Positions 51,775-60,542 of a stretch of 64,000 nt of DNA are shown one piece after another. The first letter of the stretch is position 1, and every line of letters starts with the position of its first letter. The notes beneath the pieces are model-generated. The model saw nothing but the letters and a program-made list of their open reading frames with translations, made no database searches and had not been told where the DNA came from. The position numbers were made by a program, and so were the translations under genes. The stretch lies in NCBI RefSeq assembly GCF_001613445.1, contig NZ_BDCJ01000026.1, positions 1 through 64,000 of the forward strand, given 5' to 3'. The stretch comes from Nocardia grenadensis NBRC 108939. Its GTDB lineage: Bacteria > Actinomycetota > Actinomycetes > Mycobacteriales > Mycobacteriaceae.

Positions 51775-51826
51775 TTGACGTCGACTCCGGTAAACCCTTA
51801 CCCTATCTAAGTAAGCAATCGCTTAC
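51775..51826 (+). promoter_or_regulatory. P450 promoter with TetR-type operator
   Basis: TTGACG (51775-51780) and TACCCT (51799-51804) are spaced by 18 bases, a good sigma-70-type promoter. The perfect palindrome GTAAGC-AATC-GCTTAC (51811-51826) covers the expected transcription start, where a repressor would block transcription. The P450 ATG follows at 51865. Confidence 0.65.
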
Positions 51827-51864
51827 AAGGCTGGAGCCGCCGGGCGTCGGGAAAGGGAGACCGT

Positions 51865-53067
51865 ATGACCGTGAACACCGAGGTACGTCGGTACCCATTC
51901 GGAGAACCGGTTCGCCTCGATATGGACCCGCTGTTCGCCGAACTGCGCCGTGAAGAGCCGGTCTGCCGCGTCGAGCTGCCCTACGGCGGCGAAGGCTGGC
52001 TGGTCACCCGATACGAGGACGTCAGACTCGTCCTCGCCGACCCCCGGTTCAGCCGCGCCGCGACCGTCGGCCGAGAGGATCTGCCCCGGGCCACGCCCGC
52101 GCCGGTTCGTCCCGATTCGCTGCTGAGCATGGATCCGCCCGAGCACAGCCGGTTGCGGAAACTGGTGGCGAAGGCGTTCACCAGCCGCCGGGTCGCCGAA
52201 CTGCGTCCGCGTACGCGCGAGATAGTCGATGAGAAACTCACCGTGCTCGAGCGCGCCGGTGCGCCCGCCGATCTGGTGGAGGGTTTCGCGCTGCCACTAC
52301 CGGTCACCGTGATCTGCGAGATGCTCGGGGTGCCGCCGGGTGACCAGCACCGTTTCCGCGATTTCTCCGACGCGATCCTGTCCACCACCGCCTACACCCG
52401 GGAACAGATCGAAAGTGCCCGGGATTCGCTGGAGACCTACCTCGCCGAGGTGGTCGCCGAGCGTCGGCAGCGCCCCACCGACGATCTGCTCGGCGCGCTG
52501 GTCGCCGCCCGTGACAACGAGGACCGTCTCAGCGAACGGGAACTGGTGAACCTCGGTGTCGGTTTGCTCATCGCGGGCCATGAGACCACCGCCAACCAGA
52601 TCGCCAACTTCACCTATGTGCTGCTCACCCAGCGCGAGTACTGGGAGCTGCTGCGCGCGGAACCCCAGCTGATCCCGGGCGCGGTGGAGGAACTGCTGCG
52701 CTACGTGCAGCTCGGCGCCGGTGCCGGACAGCCCCGAGTGGCCACCGAGGATGTGGTGCTCAGCGGCGTGACCGTACGGGCCGGAGATTCCGTTTTCGTG
52801 AACACCCAGGCCGCCAACCGCGATGAGAACGTTTTCGACGATCCCGAATCCCTGGACCTCACCCGGCAGCGCAATCCGCACGTGGCCTTCGGCTACGGCG
52901 CCCACCACTGCCTGGGCGCGCAACTGGCGCGCGTCGAACTCCAGGTCGCACTGGAGGCGCTGCTGGAACGTTTCCCGTCGTTGCGGCTGTCGCTGCCGCT
53001 CGACGAGATCCCGTGGAAATCGGGTCTGCTGGTACGCGGCCCGAAACAGCTTCTCGTGCAGTGGTGA
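51865..53067 (+). CDS. Cytochrome P450
   Basis: 400 residues from ATG 51865 with GGGAGA upstream. A soluble bacterial P450: I-helix AGHETT (237-242), K-helix EELLR (275-279) and haem-binding FGYGAHHCLG with the iron ligand C349. The length is normal. It needs an external ferredoxin and reductase; none is encoded here. The substrate is unknown. It is probably repressed by the upstream TetR protein until a ligand appears. Confidence 0.95.
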   Translation: MTVNTEVRRYPFGEPVRLDMDPLFAELRREEPVCRVELPYGGEGWLVTRYEDVRLVLADPRFSRAATVGREDLPRATPAPVRPDSLLSMDPPEHSRLRKLVAKAFTSRRVAELRPRTREIVDEKLTVLERAGAPADLVEGFALPLPVTVICEMLGVPPGDQHRFRDFSDAILSTTAYTREQIESARDSLETYLAEVVAERRQRPTDDLLGALVAARDNEDRLSERELVNLGVGLLIAGHETTANQIANFTYVLLTQREYWELLRAEPQLIPGAVEELLRYVQLGAGAGQPRVATEDVVLSGVTVRAGDSVFVNTQAANRDENVFDDPESLDLTRQRNPHVAFGYGAHHCLGAQLARVELQVALEALLERFPSLRLSLPLDEIPWKSGLLVRGPKQLLVQW

Positions 53068-53112
53068 AGCCCCGATCGGAAACGCCGGCCGGCGGCGCGA
53101 CGAGCGGACGGG

Positions 53113-53421
53113 TCAGGTATTCCAGCCGCGTTCGTTGCGCTGCCGGTAGTACTCGTCGTCCGCGTCGGCTTCGTCCCAGGCCGGGGCGCGGCGCATACCG
53201 GGGGCGGATGCCGCGCCCGGCCGGACGGTGGCGACCGCCTGCTGGAGACGCCGCGTGATCTCCTCGGGCGGGCCCGGGGTGAGCGTGAATTCCTCTTTCG
53301 TGTGGTTGATCAGAAGATAGCGGCCGTCCTGCGGCAGATAGTCCATCCAGTGGAAACCGTGCGGGTTGCCGGTGGGCCGGGAGTCGATCGCCGGGCCCGC
53401 GAACACCCCGAGCTCACCCAT
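53113..53421 (-). CDS. Hypothetical protein
   Basis: 102 residues from ATG 53421 (MGELGVFAGPAIDSRPTGNP). Coherent parts: HGFHWMDYLPQDGRYLLINH, TKEEFTLTPGPPEEITRRLQ and an acidic end (WDEADADDEYYRQRNERGWN). No family is recognised. The frame is open upstream to 53682, but that part reads as the reverse of the overlapping plus-strand frame. It is convergent with the P450 gene. Confidence 0.5.
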   Translation of the reverse strand: MGELGVFAGPAIDSRPTGNPHGFHWMDYLPQDGRYLLINHTKEEFTLTPGPPEEITRRLQQAVATVRPGAASAPGMRRAPAWDEADADDEYYRQRNERGWNT

Positions 53422-53715
53422 CGGCCGGAGAACCGGCACATTCCCGAGCAGGTCCGGGTCGCGGTCGGGCAACTGCCCGGTTCCGACGACGTCATTGCGG
53501 CCGCGATCGCGGACGCGCGGGGCCGGCAGCGGTGGGCCGTGGTCGGGCGGCATCTCAGGGAACTGGGCCCGGTGCGTATCCACCTGCCCGCGACCACGCC
53601 GGATCGGTGGCACGTCACCGCGGGTCTGGACGTCTCGCTGTGGACCGCGGCGCTGGCGCTGGACGATGCCAACCATCCACACCTGCTACGGCTGCGGGCC
53701 GCGTCGGAACCGTGA
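53302..53715 (+). CDS. Hypothetical protein, start uncertain
   Basis: The plus frame ends at TGA 53713-53715. Only the part after ~53450 reads as protein: GSDDVIAAAIADARGRQRWA, VVGRHLRELGPVRIHLPATT and LDVSLWTAALALDDANHPHL. The first in-frame start, GTG 53302, would make it antisense to the hypothetical gene at 53113-53421 for 120 bases. There is no ATG in the plausible part. It may be the 3' half of an older gene whose front was lost. Confidence 0.3.
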   Translation: MVDQKIAAVLRQIVHPVETVRVAGGPGVDRRAREHPELTHRPENRHIPEQVRVAVGQLPGSDDVIAAAIADARGRQRWAVVGRHLRELGPVRIHLPATTPDRWHVTAGLDVSLWTAALALDDANHPHLLRLRAASEP

Positions 53716-53739
53716 GCGTGGATCGCGGCCGGGGAGCGG

Positions 53740-54393
53740 TCAGGCCTCGCTGGGCTGGACGATGACGAAACCTTCACCGTCGAGCCGCAGCTGGAACGCC
53801 TCGCCGGAGCCGCCGCGCACCATCGATCCGAACGACTGCGACCGGTTGAGCGAGGTCTGCAGATGCGCACTCCAGCCGACTACGGCATCGGTGTCGACGA
53901 AAACCGGGGCCTGCGGGTGCACCGGAATGATGATCGGCGTTCCCGCGCAGACCAGACCGAGCCGCCCCTGCCCGGAGAACACACAGTTGAACAGCCCGCC
54001 GCCGGCCATCCCGACGCCCTGCACCATGCGGATGTCGTAGTGCAGACTTGAATCGAACACCAGGACATTGCGGCCATTGAGGGTGAGCGCGTCGCCGGGG
54101 GCGAGGTCGACGGTGAAGCAGTTGCGGTCGAAATGCGCGAACCAGGCCTCACCGTGCCCGCGGACCGTCATCAGCGGCACACCTTCACCGGTGAGCGCGC
54201 GCTGCAGAAACTTCCCGACGCCCTGACCCTTCTTCTCGAAACGCAGATCCCCACGGAAGGCGACCATCGAGCCCTGCCGGGCGAGGCATTCACCGTTCAC
54301 CGCGTATTTCAGGGATTTGGCGCTCTGCGCGGTCAGGCCGGGGGCGGTGGCGGGCTGCGCCGTGTTCTCGGCGGCGAACAGTTCACTCTGCAC
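53740..54393 (-). CDS. AIM24-family protein
   Basis: 217 residues from GTG 54393 (VQSELFAAENTAQ), 9 bases after AGGAGAGG; an earlier GTG at 54414 would include that site in the coding region. A beta-rich AIM24 (TIGR00266-like) fold: YAVNGECLARQGSMVAFRGD, FLQRALTGEGVPLMTVRGHG, YDIRMVQGVGMAGGGLFNCV and FSGQGRLGL. In bacteria the function is unknown; the yeast namesake affects mitochondrial membrane organisation. It is divergent from the WXG100-like giant gene. Confidence 0.85.
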   Translation of the reverse strand: MQSELFAAENTAQPATAPGLTAQSAKSLKYAVNGECLARQGSMVAFRGDLRFEKKGQGVGKFLQRALTGEGVPLMTVRGHGEAWFAHFDRNCFTVDLAPGDALTLNGRNVLVFDSSLHYDIRMVQGVGMAGGGLFNCVFSGQGRLGLVCAGTPIIIPVHPQAPVFVDTDAVVGWSAHLQTSLNRSQSFGSMVRGGSGEAFQLRLDGEGFVIVQPSEA

Positions 54394-54740
54394 GATGCGA
54401 TCCTCTCCTGGCACCCACGGACGATCGCCAGCCTATTGGACTTACTCCGTGGAGCCGATGGCATGGGTCGTACCGGCTGTCGACGGAGCATCGCACCACG
54501 TCGACGGCTTCGTTCTGCGCCCGGTTCGCCCGGCACACGCCCTACGCGCCCTCTGGTCCACCCGCCGTATCCGAGAATTTCCCGGATCGGGGGAACCGGA
54601 CCGTATTCGGTGACGTCGGATATGGGTGATGAAGCTGTTGTCGAGGCGGAGGGTGGGACGATGCGCCGCTCGCGGATCGAATGGGGGAGCGGGCGTCACT
54701 CCGTACCGGAAAAGGCGTTCACCTCGGCGGAAGTGCGCTG
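54394..54740. other. Divergent promoter region, 347 bp
   Basis: It separates the AIM24 gene from the WXG100-like gene. There is no protein-like frame. The ribosome-binding site of the giant gene is likely GGCGGAAG (54726-54733). I see no strong promoter match or repeat. Confidence 0.4.
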
Positions 54741-57700
54741 ATGGGTATCGAGATCCCGGAATCGCTGCAGTGGGTGGCGAAGTATGTGGTGGGGGCCGGT
54801 GACTGGCCGGAGGGCGACGAGACCGCGATGCGCCGGGTCGAGTCGGCGTGGACGAAACTCGCCACCGACCTACGTGACCTGGATGCCGACGCCAACTACG
54901 CGATCGACCAGGTGCTGGCCTCGATCGAGGGCGATACCGCCCAGGCCATCGCGGACCGCTGGACACAGCTGGGCCACGGGCAGGGGGCGTTCGACGGCCT
55001 GATCGCCCATATCGAAACCCTCGCCGACGAGATCGGCGACGGCGCGGCGGATATCGAACAGACCAAACTGGTGATCCTGGCCGGCCTGGCGATCTTCGCG
55101 GTCGAGATGGCCGTGGCTTTGGCCGCCGCATCCACCGGTATCGGCGCGCCGGCGGCGGCCGCGGAGGCGGCCGCCGCGCAGGTCGCGACCCGAATCGCGA
55201 TCCGCACGGCGATAAAACAACTGGTCCAGCGCATTCTGTCGAAGGCCGCCCTGAAAGCGGCCGCCCGTGCGGCGGTGCGCGGGGCCTGGGAGGCAGCACT
55301 GGAGGAGACGGCGCTCGATCTGGGCACCAAGGCCTTGCAAGTGGCCACCGGCCGCCGCGACGAGATCACCACCGAGGACCTGACCGAGGCCGGAAAGAAC
55401 GCGCTCACCGCCGCGGCCGGCGGTGCCGTCACCGGCGCGATGGGCCCCGACGGATTGACCAGCAGAAATGTCCCCGGCGGCCCGGAGGGCGGGAACCCGC
55501 TGGCCAACGCTGCCAAGGACGCGGCCAAGGAGACGGTGGCAGGTGTCGCGGGGGAGGTGGCCGGGGAGGCCACGGACGCGGCACTCAACGACCGAGAATT
55601 CAGCTGGGAGAACGCACTCGCCCCCGAGAACCTGTCCTCGGCCGCCGCCGGTGGGTTGCAGCGGGGTACCGAGACGCTGGGGGAGCGCAACTCCGGCGAC
55701 GGTCCGAACACCACCGGGGAGGGCAGCGAAAATGGTGGTGACGAGAGCCCATTGAACGAGACATCGAACTCCGGCGATCAGCAGAACGGCGAAGCACCCG
55801 GCGGCCGATCGGAGGCGGGCGACCGGGAAGCGCCGACCACACCACAGAATTCGAACCAGGCGACCCAGCCGGCGGGCACGAACTCGCCACAGACGCCGGA
55901 CACCTCCACTCAGCCCCAGACCTCGTCGTTGGACCAACAGTCACCCGGGCAGCCCGCGGAAACCGGTTCGCAGCCCGCCGGACAGCAACCGCCGTCGCCA
56001 CCCGGCACGGAGTCGACCACCAGTGCGGAGCAGGAGGCATCGCCGACGGGGTCGGAGTCGCCGCAACCCGCCGAGCCCGGTCCCGCCACCCCCGAAGCCC
56101 ACCCGGGGCATACGGACACCGGAGCTCCGGATACCCAGCAGGCGCAGCCGACCGGTTCCGGTCCAGCGGAGTCGCCACCTCCGAACCCGGACAATGAAAC
56201 GCAAACCGAGGTCGGCGATTCGCCGTCCGACTCGCAGAGTGCGCCGGAAGCCGTGGAGACGCCGGGGCCGGACGACATGCCTGCCACGTTCGATCCGGCC
56301 CCCGCGCCGGGAACGGAGCCACCCCGGTCTACCTCCAGTCTCAACCTCGGCCCCGACACCACCACTTCGCCGGACACCGGTGCACCCGCGCCCGTTACGC
56401 CCGATAGCGCCACCGCGAGCAGTACCGACACCACGCCCGGCACGAATTCCGCCACCGGCCAAGCACCCCCCGGCACAACCACACCGTTCGCGACGAATTC
56501 GCCTGCCGGTCAATCCACCACAGCAGGTGAATCCCACCCGTCGCGCACCGATCCCGGCCCTGCGTCCACACTTGGGAACACGGCCACGCCCGGTGAGTCC
56601 ACCACCGGTGTAGCCCCGCCCGCCGGAGATCCGCCCATCCACGTTCCCCCGGGGCCGATTCCCGAGCCCGCGACGACAACAGCCTGGCCCCCGTCGGAAG
56701 AAGCGACCACCACCACGTCCGCCGCCGCGACACCGACCATTCGATCCACCCCGGTTACCGTGGTGGTCAGCCCCGCCCATGGTCCGGCCGAAGCGCCTCG
56801 CGGCACCACGCCCCCGGATACGACGGCTGCGCCCCCGGTCGGCGCTGCTCCGGCCCCGTCTCCGCGGAACCGGACACAGTCGCCGGCATCCCACGCCTCC
56901 GGCCCCACCGGCGGTTCCGGTACGCCGGACGGTTCCCGGAACGGACGTCCGCCCGGTATGCCCTCGCCGACCTCGGACAACGCGTCGGGTAGCTCTGGTA
57001 GCCCGTTCAACATCTTCGACCCGGCCAATCACGCACAGTTCCTGGCCGACTTCGCCCGGCCGCCCATACCTGCTCGACCGGCGACAACCGAATCTCCCGC
57101 GGATCCGCCCGCCTCGGCGGCCGCACCCGCTCCGGGAGCCGACGACCGGCCAACGACTCCCAATGTGGCCGCTACTACTTCAACCGACACCGCTCGCGCC
57201 GATCGGGAGGTGTCGCCGACCCGCCCGCGAACCCCGGGCGAAGCCACGCCGGCCCACCCGCCGCCGAGCCAACCGCACTGGAATGCACCACGCCCTACTG
57301 ATCCGATTTGGAACGCTCCGGACCGATCCGGCAGGCCCTTTCAGCATCCGTCGCCGAATGTTCCGCAGCCGGAACCGAATTCCCCGGATAGGTCTACGAA
57401 TCCTCCTCGACCGCCGGGCAACCACAGCCCACAACACGCCCGACCCCCCGAGCAGCATCCCGTCCCGCCCAACCGGGCTCCCACGCAGCCACCGGTCCGG
57501 AACACACAACACCCGCATACTCCATCCAGAGCAGCTCCTCCGAGCCTGCCGGCGTCTCATAGCCCGCAGCAGCCGCTCACATCTCACGGTGGGCCCGCGC
57601 GCCCCCAGCAGCCACCGGCGTCATCGGCCGACCGCTCACTTCCCCTTCGGACTACACCTGCCCGACAGCACCGGCAAACGTCCTGGGATCCGAGCGCCTT

Positions 57701-58505
57701 CCGCGCCCCGGAATCCATGCCGCCGCCGCGGCAAACATTCCAGCAGTCACCCTCGGCATGGATCCCGGCGAACCAGGACGCCGGCCGACCGGAACCACAG
57801 AATGGGCTGCCCGTCGCGCAGCCCGGCCCGAACAGTCGCCCCCGTCGTCCCAGTCCACTGCGCCGATTCGTCCAATGGCTGGCCCCGACGGCCCGTTCAC
57901 CCCAGGAGGCCGTGCCCGCTCCGGTACATCCGGTCCGGCCGGTCACTCCGGTCATCCAACCACCGGACGGGCGACAGGAGGGCGTACCGCCCCCGGATGC
58001 GGACATACCGGAGAGTCCGTTCGGATCGACTCCTCCGTTCGAATCGACCGAGATGGTGGGTAACTATCGTGGTGAGCATCTGCCAAGGAACAGTGTCTGG
58101 ACTACCTCCGTGGACTATCTGAACGAATACCGGCGAAGCCGAGCACGTCTGACGGTTCGCGACGGGTTGCTATACGATTCGGCCGGCAACCTGTTCGATA
58201 CCAGAAGCGGGCGTTCGGTGTGGGGCGGCGGGGGCCGCGCGATATTCGTGATGGACCGGGCCGGAAACCTCTATGCATCCAATTACCATGAAGCCGGCCT
58301 GTTCCACCATTCGAGCTTCCTTGCAGGTGGTCCGGTGGCCGCGGCGGGGGAGCTCGTCGTGATCAACGGTCAGCTCCGGCTACTGACCGACTCGAGCGGT
58401 CATTACAGGCCGTCGCGCGCATATACGTTGCAAGCTGTCGGCTACCTGCGTAACCAGGGCGTGGATATACGGCCGGATCAAGTCGACTTCGAATCTCAGG
58501 TGTAG
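54741..58505 (+). CDS. WXG100-like (CpnT N-terminal type) polymorphic effector, 1254 residues
   Basis: From ATG 54741. Residues 1-~140 match the WXG100-like N-terminal domain of CpnT-type proteins (IPESLQWVAKYVVGAGDWPE, AIDQVLASIEGDTAQAIADR). Residues ~115-210 are hydrophobic/alanine-rich helices that could insert in a membrane. Residues ~330-1090 are extremely rich in P, T, S, G and E, a disordered linker. Residues 1108-1254 form a compact C-terminal module: YRGEHLPRN, GGGGRAIFVMDRAGNLYASN, GLFHHSSFLAGGPVAAAGEL and DSSGHYRPS. This layout fits an ESX (type VII)-exported toxin; the activity of the tail is unknown. The next gene repeats the module. Confidence 0.85.
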   Translation: MGIEIPESLQWVAKYVVGAGDWPEGDETAMRRVESAWTKLATDLRDLDADANYAIDQVLASIEGDTAQAIADRWTQLGHGQGAFDGLIAHIETLADEIGDGAADIEQTKLVILAGLAIFAVEMAVALAAASTGIGAPAAAAEAAAAQVATRIAIRTAIKQLVQRILSKAALKAAARAAVRGAWEAALEETALDLGTKALQVATGRRDEITTEDLTEAGKNALTAAAGGAVTGAMGPDGLTSRNVPGGPEGGNPLANAAKDAAKETVAGVAGEVAGEATDAALNDREFSWENALAPENLSSAAAGGLQRGTETLGERNSGDGPNTTGEGSENGGDESPLNETSNSGDQQNGEAPGGRSEAGDREAPTTPQNSNQATQPAGTNSPQTPDTSTQPQTSSLDQQSPGQPAETGSQPAGQQPPSPPGTESTTSAEQEASPTGSESPQPAEPGPATPEAHPGHTDTGAPDTQQAQPTGSGPAESPPPNPDNETQTEVGDSPSDSQSAPEAVETPGPDDMPATFDPAPAPGTEPPRSTSSLNLGPDTTTSPDTGAPAPVTPDSATASSTDTTPGTNSATGQAPPGTTTPFATNSPAGQSTTAGESHPSRTDPGPASTLGNTATPGESTTGVAPPAGDPPIHVPPGPIPEPATTTAWPPSEEATTTTSAAATPTIRSTPVTVVVSPAHGPAEAPRGTTPPDTTAAPPVGAAPAPSPRNRTQSPASHASGPTGGSGTPDGSRNGRPPGMPSPTSDNASGSSGSPFNIFDPANHAQFLADFARPPIPARPATTESPADPPASAAAPAPGADDRPTTPNVAATTSTDTARADREVSPTRPRTPGEATPAHPPPSQPHWNAPRPTDPIWNAPDRSGRPFQHPSPNVPQPEPNSPDRSTNPPRPPGNHSPQHARPPEQHPVPPNRAPTQPPVRNTQHPHTPSRAAPPSLPASHSPQQPLTSHGGPARPQQPPASSADRSLPLRTTPARQHRQTSWDPSAFRAPESMPPPRQTFQQSPSAWIPANQDAGRPEPQNGLPVAQPGPNSRPRRPSPLRRFVQWLAPTARSPQEAVPAPVHPVRPVTPVIQPPDGRQEGVPPPDADIPESPFGSTPPFESTEMVGNYRGEHLPRNSVWTTSVDYLNEYRRSRARLTVRDGLLYDSAGNLFDTRSGRSVWGGGGRAIFVMDRAGNLYASNYHEAGLFHHSSFLAGGPVAAAGELVVINGQLRLLTDSSGHYRPSRAYTLQAVGYLRNQGVDIRPDQVDFESQV

Positions 58506-58508
58506 ATC

Positions 58509-59633
58509 ATGGAGGATCGTGTGGCATCGCTCTGGCGAGGTTTGGTCAACATTATCGTCTACAGTGTCCGATCCGATGACCTGGGCGAGGCGACCCAGGA
58601 CCGCATAGCCAGGGCACTCCTCACCGAGCCGATCGACACGTTCACACCCCAGCAAGAGTTCGATGCGCTCTCCGAAGGACTGGCCGAAAACTATCCCATC
58701 CCGGAGTCGATCGACACCCAGCACCGGCCGGAGGAGATCCGCGCTTTCGTCGCCGCGGTAGTCCGGAAGATGGACGCGGCGCGCCCTTGGCCCGATCTCC
58801 CGTATCTTCCGTTACCCGCCGAGCAGCTGCGTGACTTTTTCGGTTCTGCGCGTCCGCTGGCGCGGGTGCGTGTGCCGTCAACAGGTGTGGAGGTGGCGGT
58901 CAAGCGGAACTTCCGCAACCACCCAGAGTTCGGTGAGTATCTTTTACTGCGGTTGAAATCCGGTGTCGACGTCGCCTTTTTTCCGGACTTCTGGGACGAC
59001 AGCAGCGACACTCTCCTCTCGGCAGCCGCCGGATCGAAACCCTCTCACGAGATTGTCGGGGAACTGGTGGCCGGTTCCGGCTTGCGCGCGGAGGACTTTA
59101 CGTTGACGATCTGGCCCGAGCCGCCCGAAAACGGCTACGCGCCATATGAAACCACCCCGCTACGGCCCGAGTTCCGCGGTGAGCACCTCCCGGGGAACCC
59201 GCAGTGGGGTGACAGGTTCGTCAGATACATGAGTCCGGCGGAACGCGAGCCCTACCGTCTGTTCGCGAACAACGGCCTCCTCTACACCGTCGAGCAGCAG
59301 CCGCTGGATACGACGCACACCCGCACGCTGTGGACCCCGCAGGGCGGCCGCGCCATCTTCGTTATGGACGAGCAAGGGACGCTGTACGCGTCCCCATACC
59401 ACCTGCTCGGCGAGTTCCACCATTCCAGTCTGCTCGCCGGGGGGGCGGTCGCGGGCGCCGGGGAGATCGGTGCGGTGGGCGGGCGTGTCGAGCTCGTATC
59501 CGACCACAGCACTCATTACGTGCCCGCGCGACGGTTCACGCGGCAGGTAGTGGACAGTCTGGCGCGGCAGGGGCTGGCCGTCGATCGGCTGCAGATCGAG
59601 TACCACAGTCCGCCCGATCCAATGCCGGGCTGA
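58509..59633 (+). CDS. Partner protein carrying a second copy of the C-terminal module
   Basis: 374 residues from ATG 58509, 3 bases after the previous stop, so translation is probably coupled. Residues 1-~100 are helical and acidic with no known family. Residues ~105-200 form a mixed domain (LARVRVPSTGVEVAVKRNFR, VDVAFFPDFWDDSSDTLLS). Residues 221-374 are a diverged copy of the module ending the giant protein: FRGEHLPGN, GGRAIFVMDEQGTLYASPYH, GEFHHSSLLAGGAVAGAGEI and STHYVPARRFTRQV. There is no signal peptide or WXG head. It could be a chaperone or immunity partner using module mimicry, or a second cargo. GC content is lower than in flanking genes. Confidence 0.8.
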   Translation: MEDRVASLWRGLVNIIVYSVRSDDLGEATQDRIARALLTEPIDTFTPQQEFDALSEGLAENYPIPESIDTQHRPEEIRAFVAAVVRKMDAARPWPDLPYLPLPAEQLRDFFGSARPLARVRVPSTGVEVAVKRNFRNHPEFGEYLLLRLKSGVDVAFFPDFWDDSSDTLLSAAAGSKPSHEIVGELVAGSGLRAEDFTLTIWPEPPENGYAPYETTPLRPEFRGEHLPGNPQWGDRFVRYMSPAEREPYRLFANNGLLYTVEQQPLDTTHTRTLWTPQGGRAIFVMDEQGTLYASPYHLLGEFHHSSLLAGGAVAGAGEIGAVGGRVELVSDHSTHYVPARRFTRQVVDSLARQGLAVDRLQIEYHSPPDPMPG

Positions 59634-59690
59634 TTCCGGGCGTCGGCGGCACCCGCCCGTACCCGGCGCGGGTCCGTTAGATTGGCGGAT

Positions 59691-59706
59691 CGGGTGGCCC
59701 CACCCG
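59691..59706. terminator. Small hairpin after the effector pair
   Basis: CGGGTGG and CCACCCG (59691-59697, 59700-59706) pair perfectly around CC, 58 bases after the stop of the partner gene and 32 before the SDR start. It is a weak candidate terminator. Confidence 0.3.
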
Positions 59707-59738
59707 GTTGACCACGGATCGTCGAGGATAGGTGTCGT

Positions 59739-60542
59739 ATGGCCAAGACCGCGCTGGTGACCGGAGCGTCCTCGGGGATCGGCCGGGCGACCGCCGCGCT
59801 GCTGGTGCGGCGGGGATATCGCGTGATCGGGACCAGCCGGGATCCGGCGGCGATCGCGGATTCGGCGCGGGTGGCAGGGGTGGAGTACCGCGCGCTCGAC
59901 CTGACCGATCAGGCGGGGATCGAGCGGTTCGGTGCCGATCTGGGGCCGGTGGATGTGCTGGTCAACAATGCGGGGGAAAGCCAGTCGGGGCCGCTCGAGG
60001 AACTGCCGATCGAGGCGATCGAGCGGTTGTTCCAGTTGAATGTATTCGGGGCCGTCCGGCTGGCTCAGCTGGTGCTGCCGGGGATGCGGGAGCGGGGTTA
60101 CGGGCGGATCGTCATGGTGGGGTCGATGCTGGCGAGTTTTCCGCTGGCGTATCGGTCGTCGTATGTGGCGGCGAAGGCGGCGATCAAAGGGTTCGCGGAT
60201 GCGGCGCGGCTGGAGACGGCGCCGTTCGGGGTGTGGATCAGCACCGTGGAACCGGGATCCATCGCGACCGGGATCGGGGAGCGGCGCACCAAATACATCG
60301 CGCCGGATTCGGTGTACGCGGCGGATTTCGACACGATGATCACGCATCTGGATCGCAACGAGCGGGCCGGGATATCGCCGGAGCAGGTGGCCGAGACGAT
60401 TCTGCGGGCGATCGCGGCGGATAAGCCGAAACCGCTGTACGCCAGGGGGAGTCGCGCGCCGATCGTCTTTCTGCTGCGGCGGTTGGCGCCCGCGTCGGTG
60501 ATCGAGAAGATCGTCGCGGGGATGCACGGGCTGAAGCGTTGA
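59739..60542 (+). CDS. Short-chain dehydrogenase/reductase
   Basis: 267 residues from ATG 59739. Classical SDR: TGASSGIG (8-15), NNAG (76-79), S129, Y142 and K146 (YVAAKAAIK). The C-terminal helical part (LLRRLAPASVIEKIVAGMHG) is like that of fatty-acid or sterol-type SDRs; the substrate is unknown. Its stop overlaps the TTG start of the DUF72 gene. Confidence 0.9.
   Translation: MAKTALVTGASSGIGRATAALLVRRGYRVIGTSRDPAAIADSARVAGVEYRALDLTDQAGIERFGADLGPVDVLVNNAGESQSGPLEELPIEAIERLFQLNVFGAVRLAQLVLPGMRERGYGRIVMVGSMLASFPLAYRSSYVAAKAAIKGFADAARLETAPFGVWISTVEPGSIATGIGERRTKYIAPDSVYAADFDTMITHLDRNERAGISPEQVAETILRAIAADKPKPLYARGSRAPIVFLLRRLAPASVIEKIVAGMHGLKR

Noticed and set aside
56779..58122. 447-codon alternative plus frame inside the giant effector gene
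   Set aside because: It is an Arg/Pro-rich shadow of the Pro/Thr-rich linker in the +1 frame, with no initiation signal or domain.
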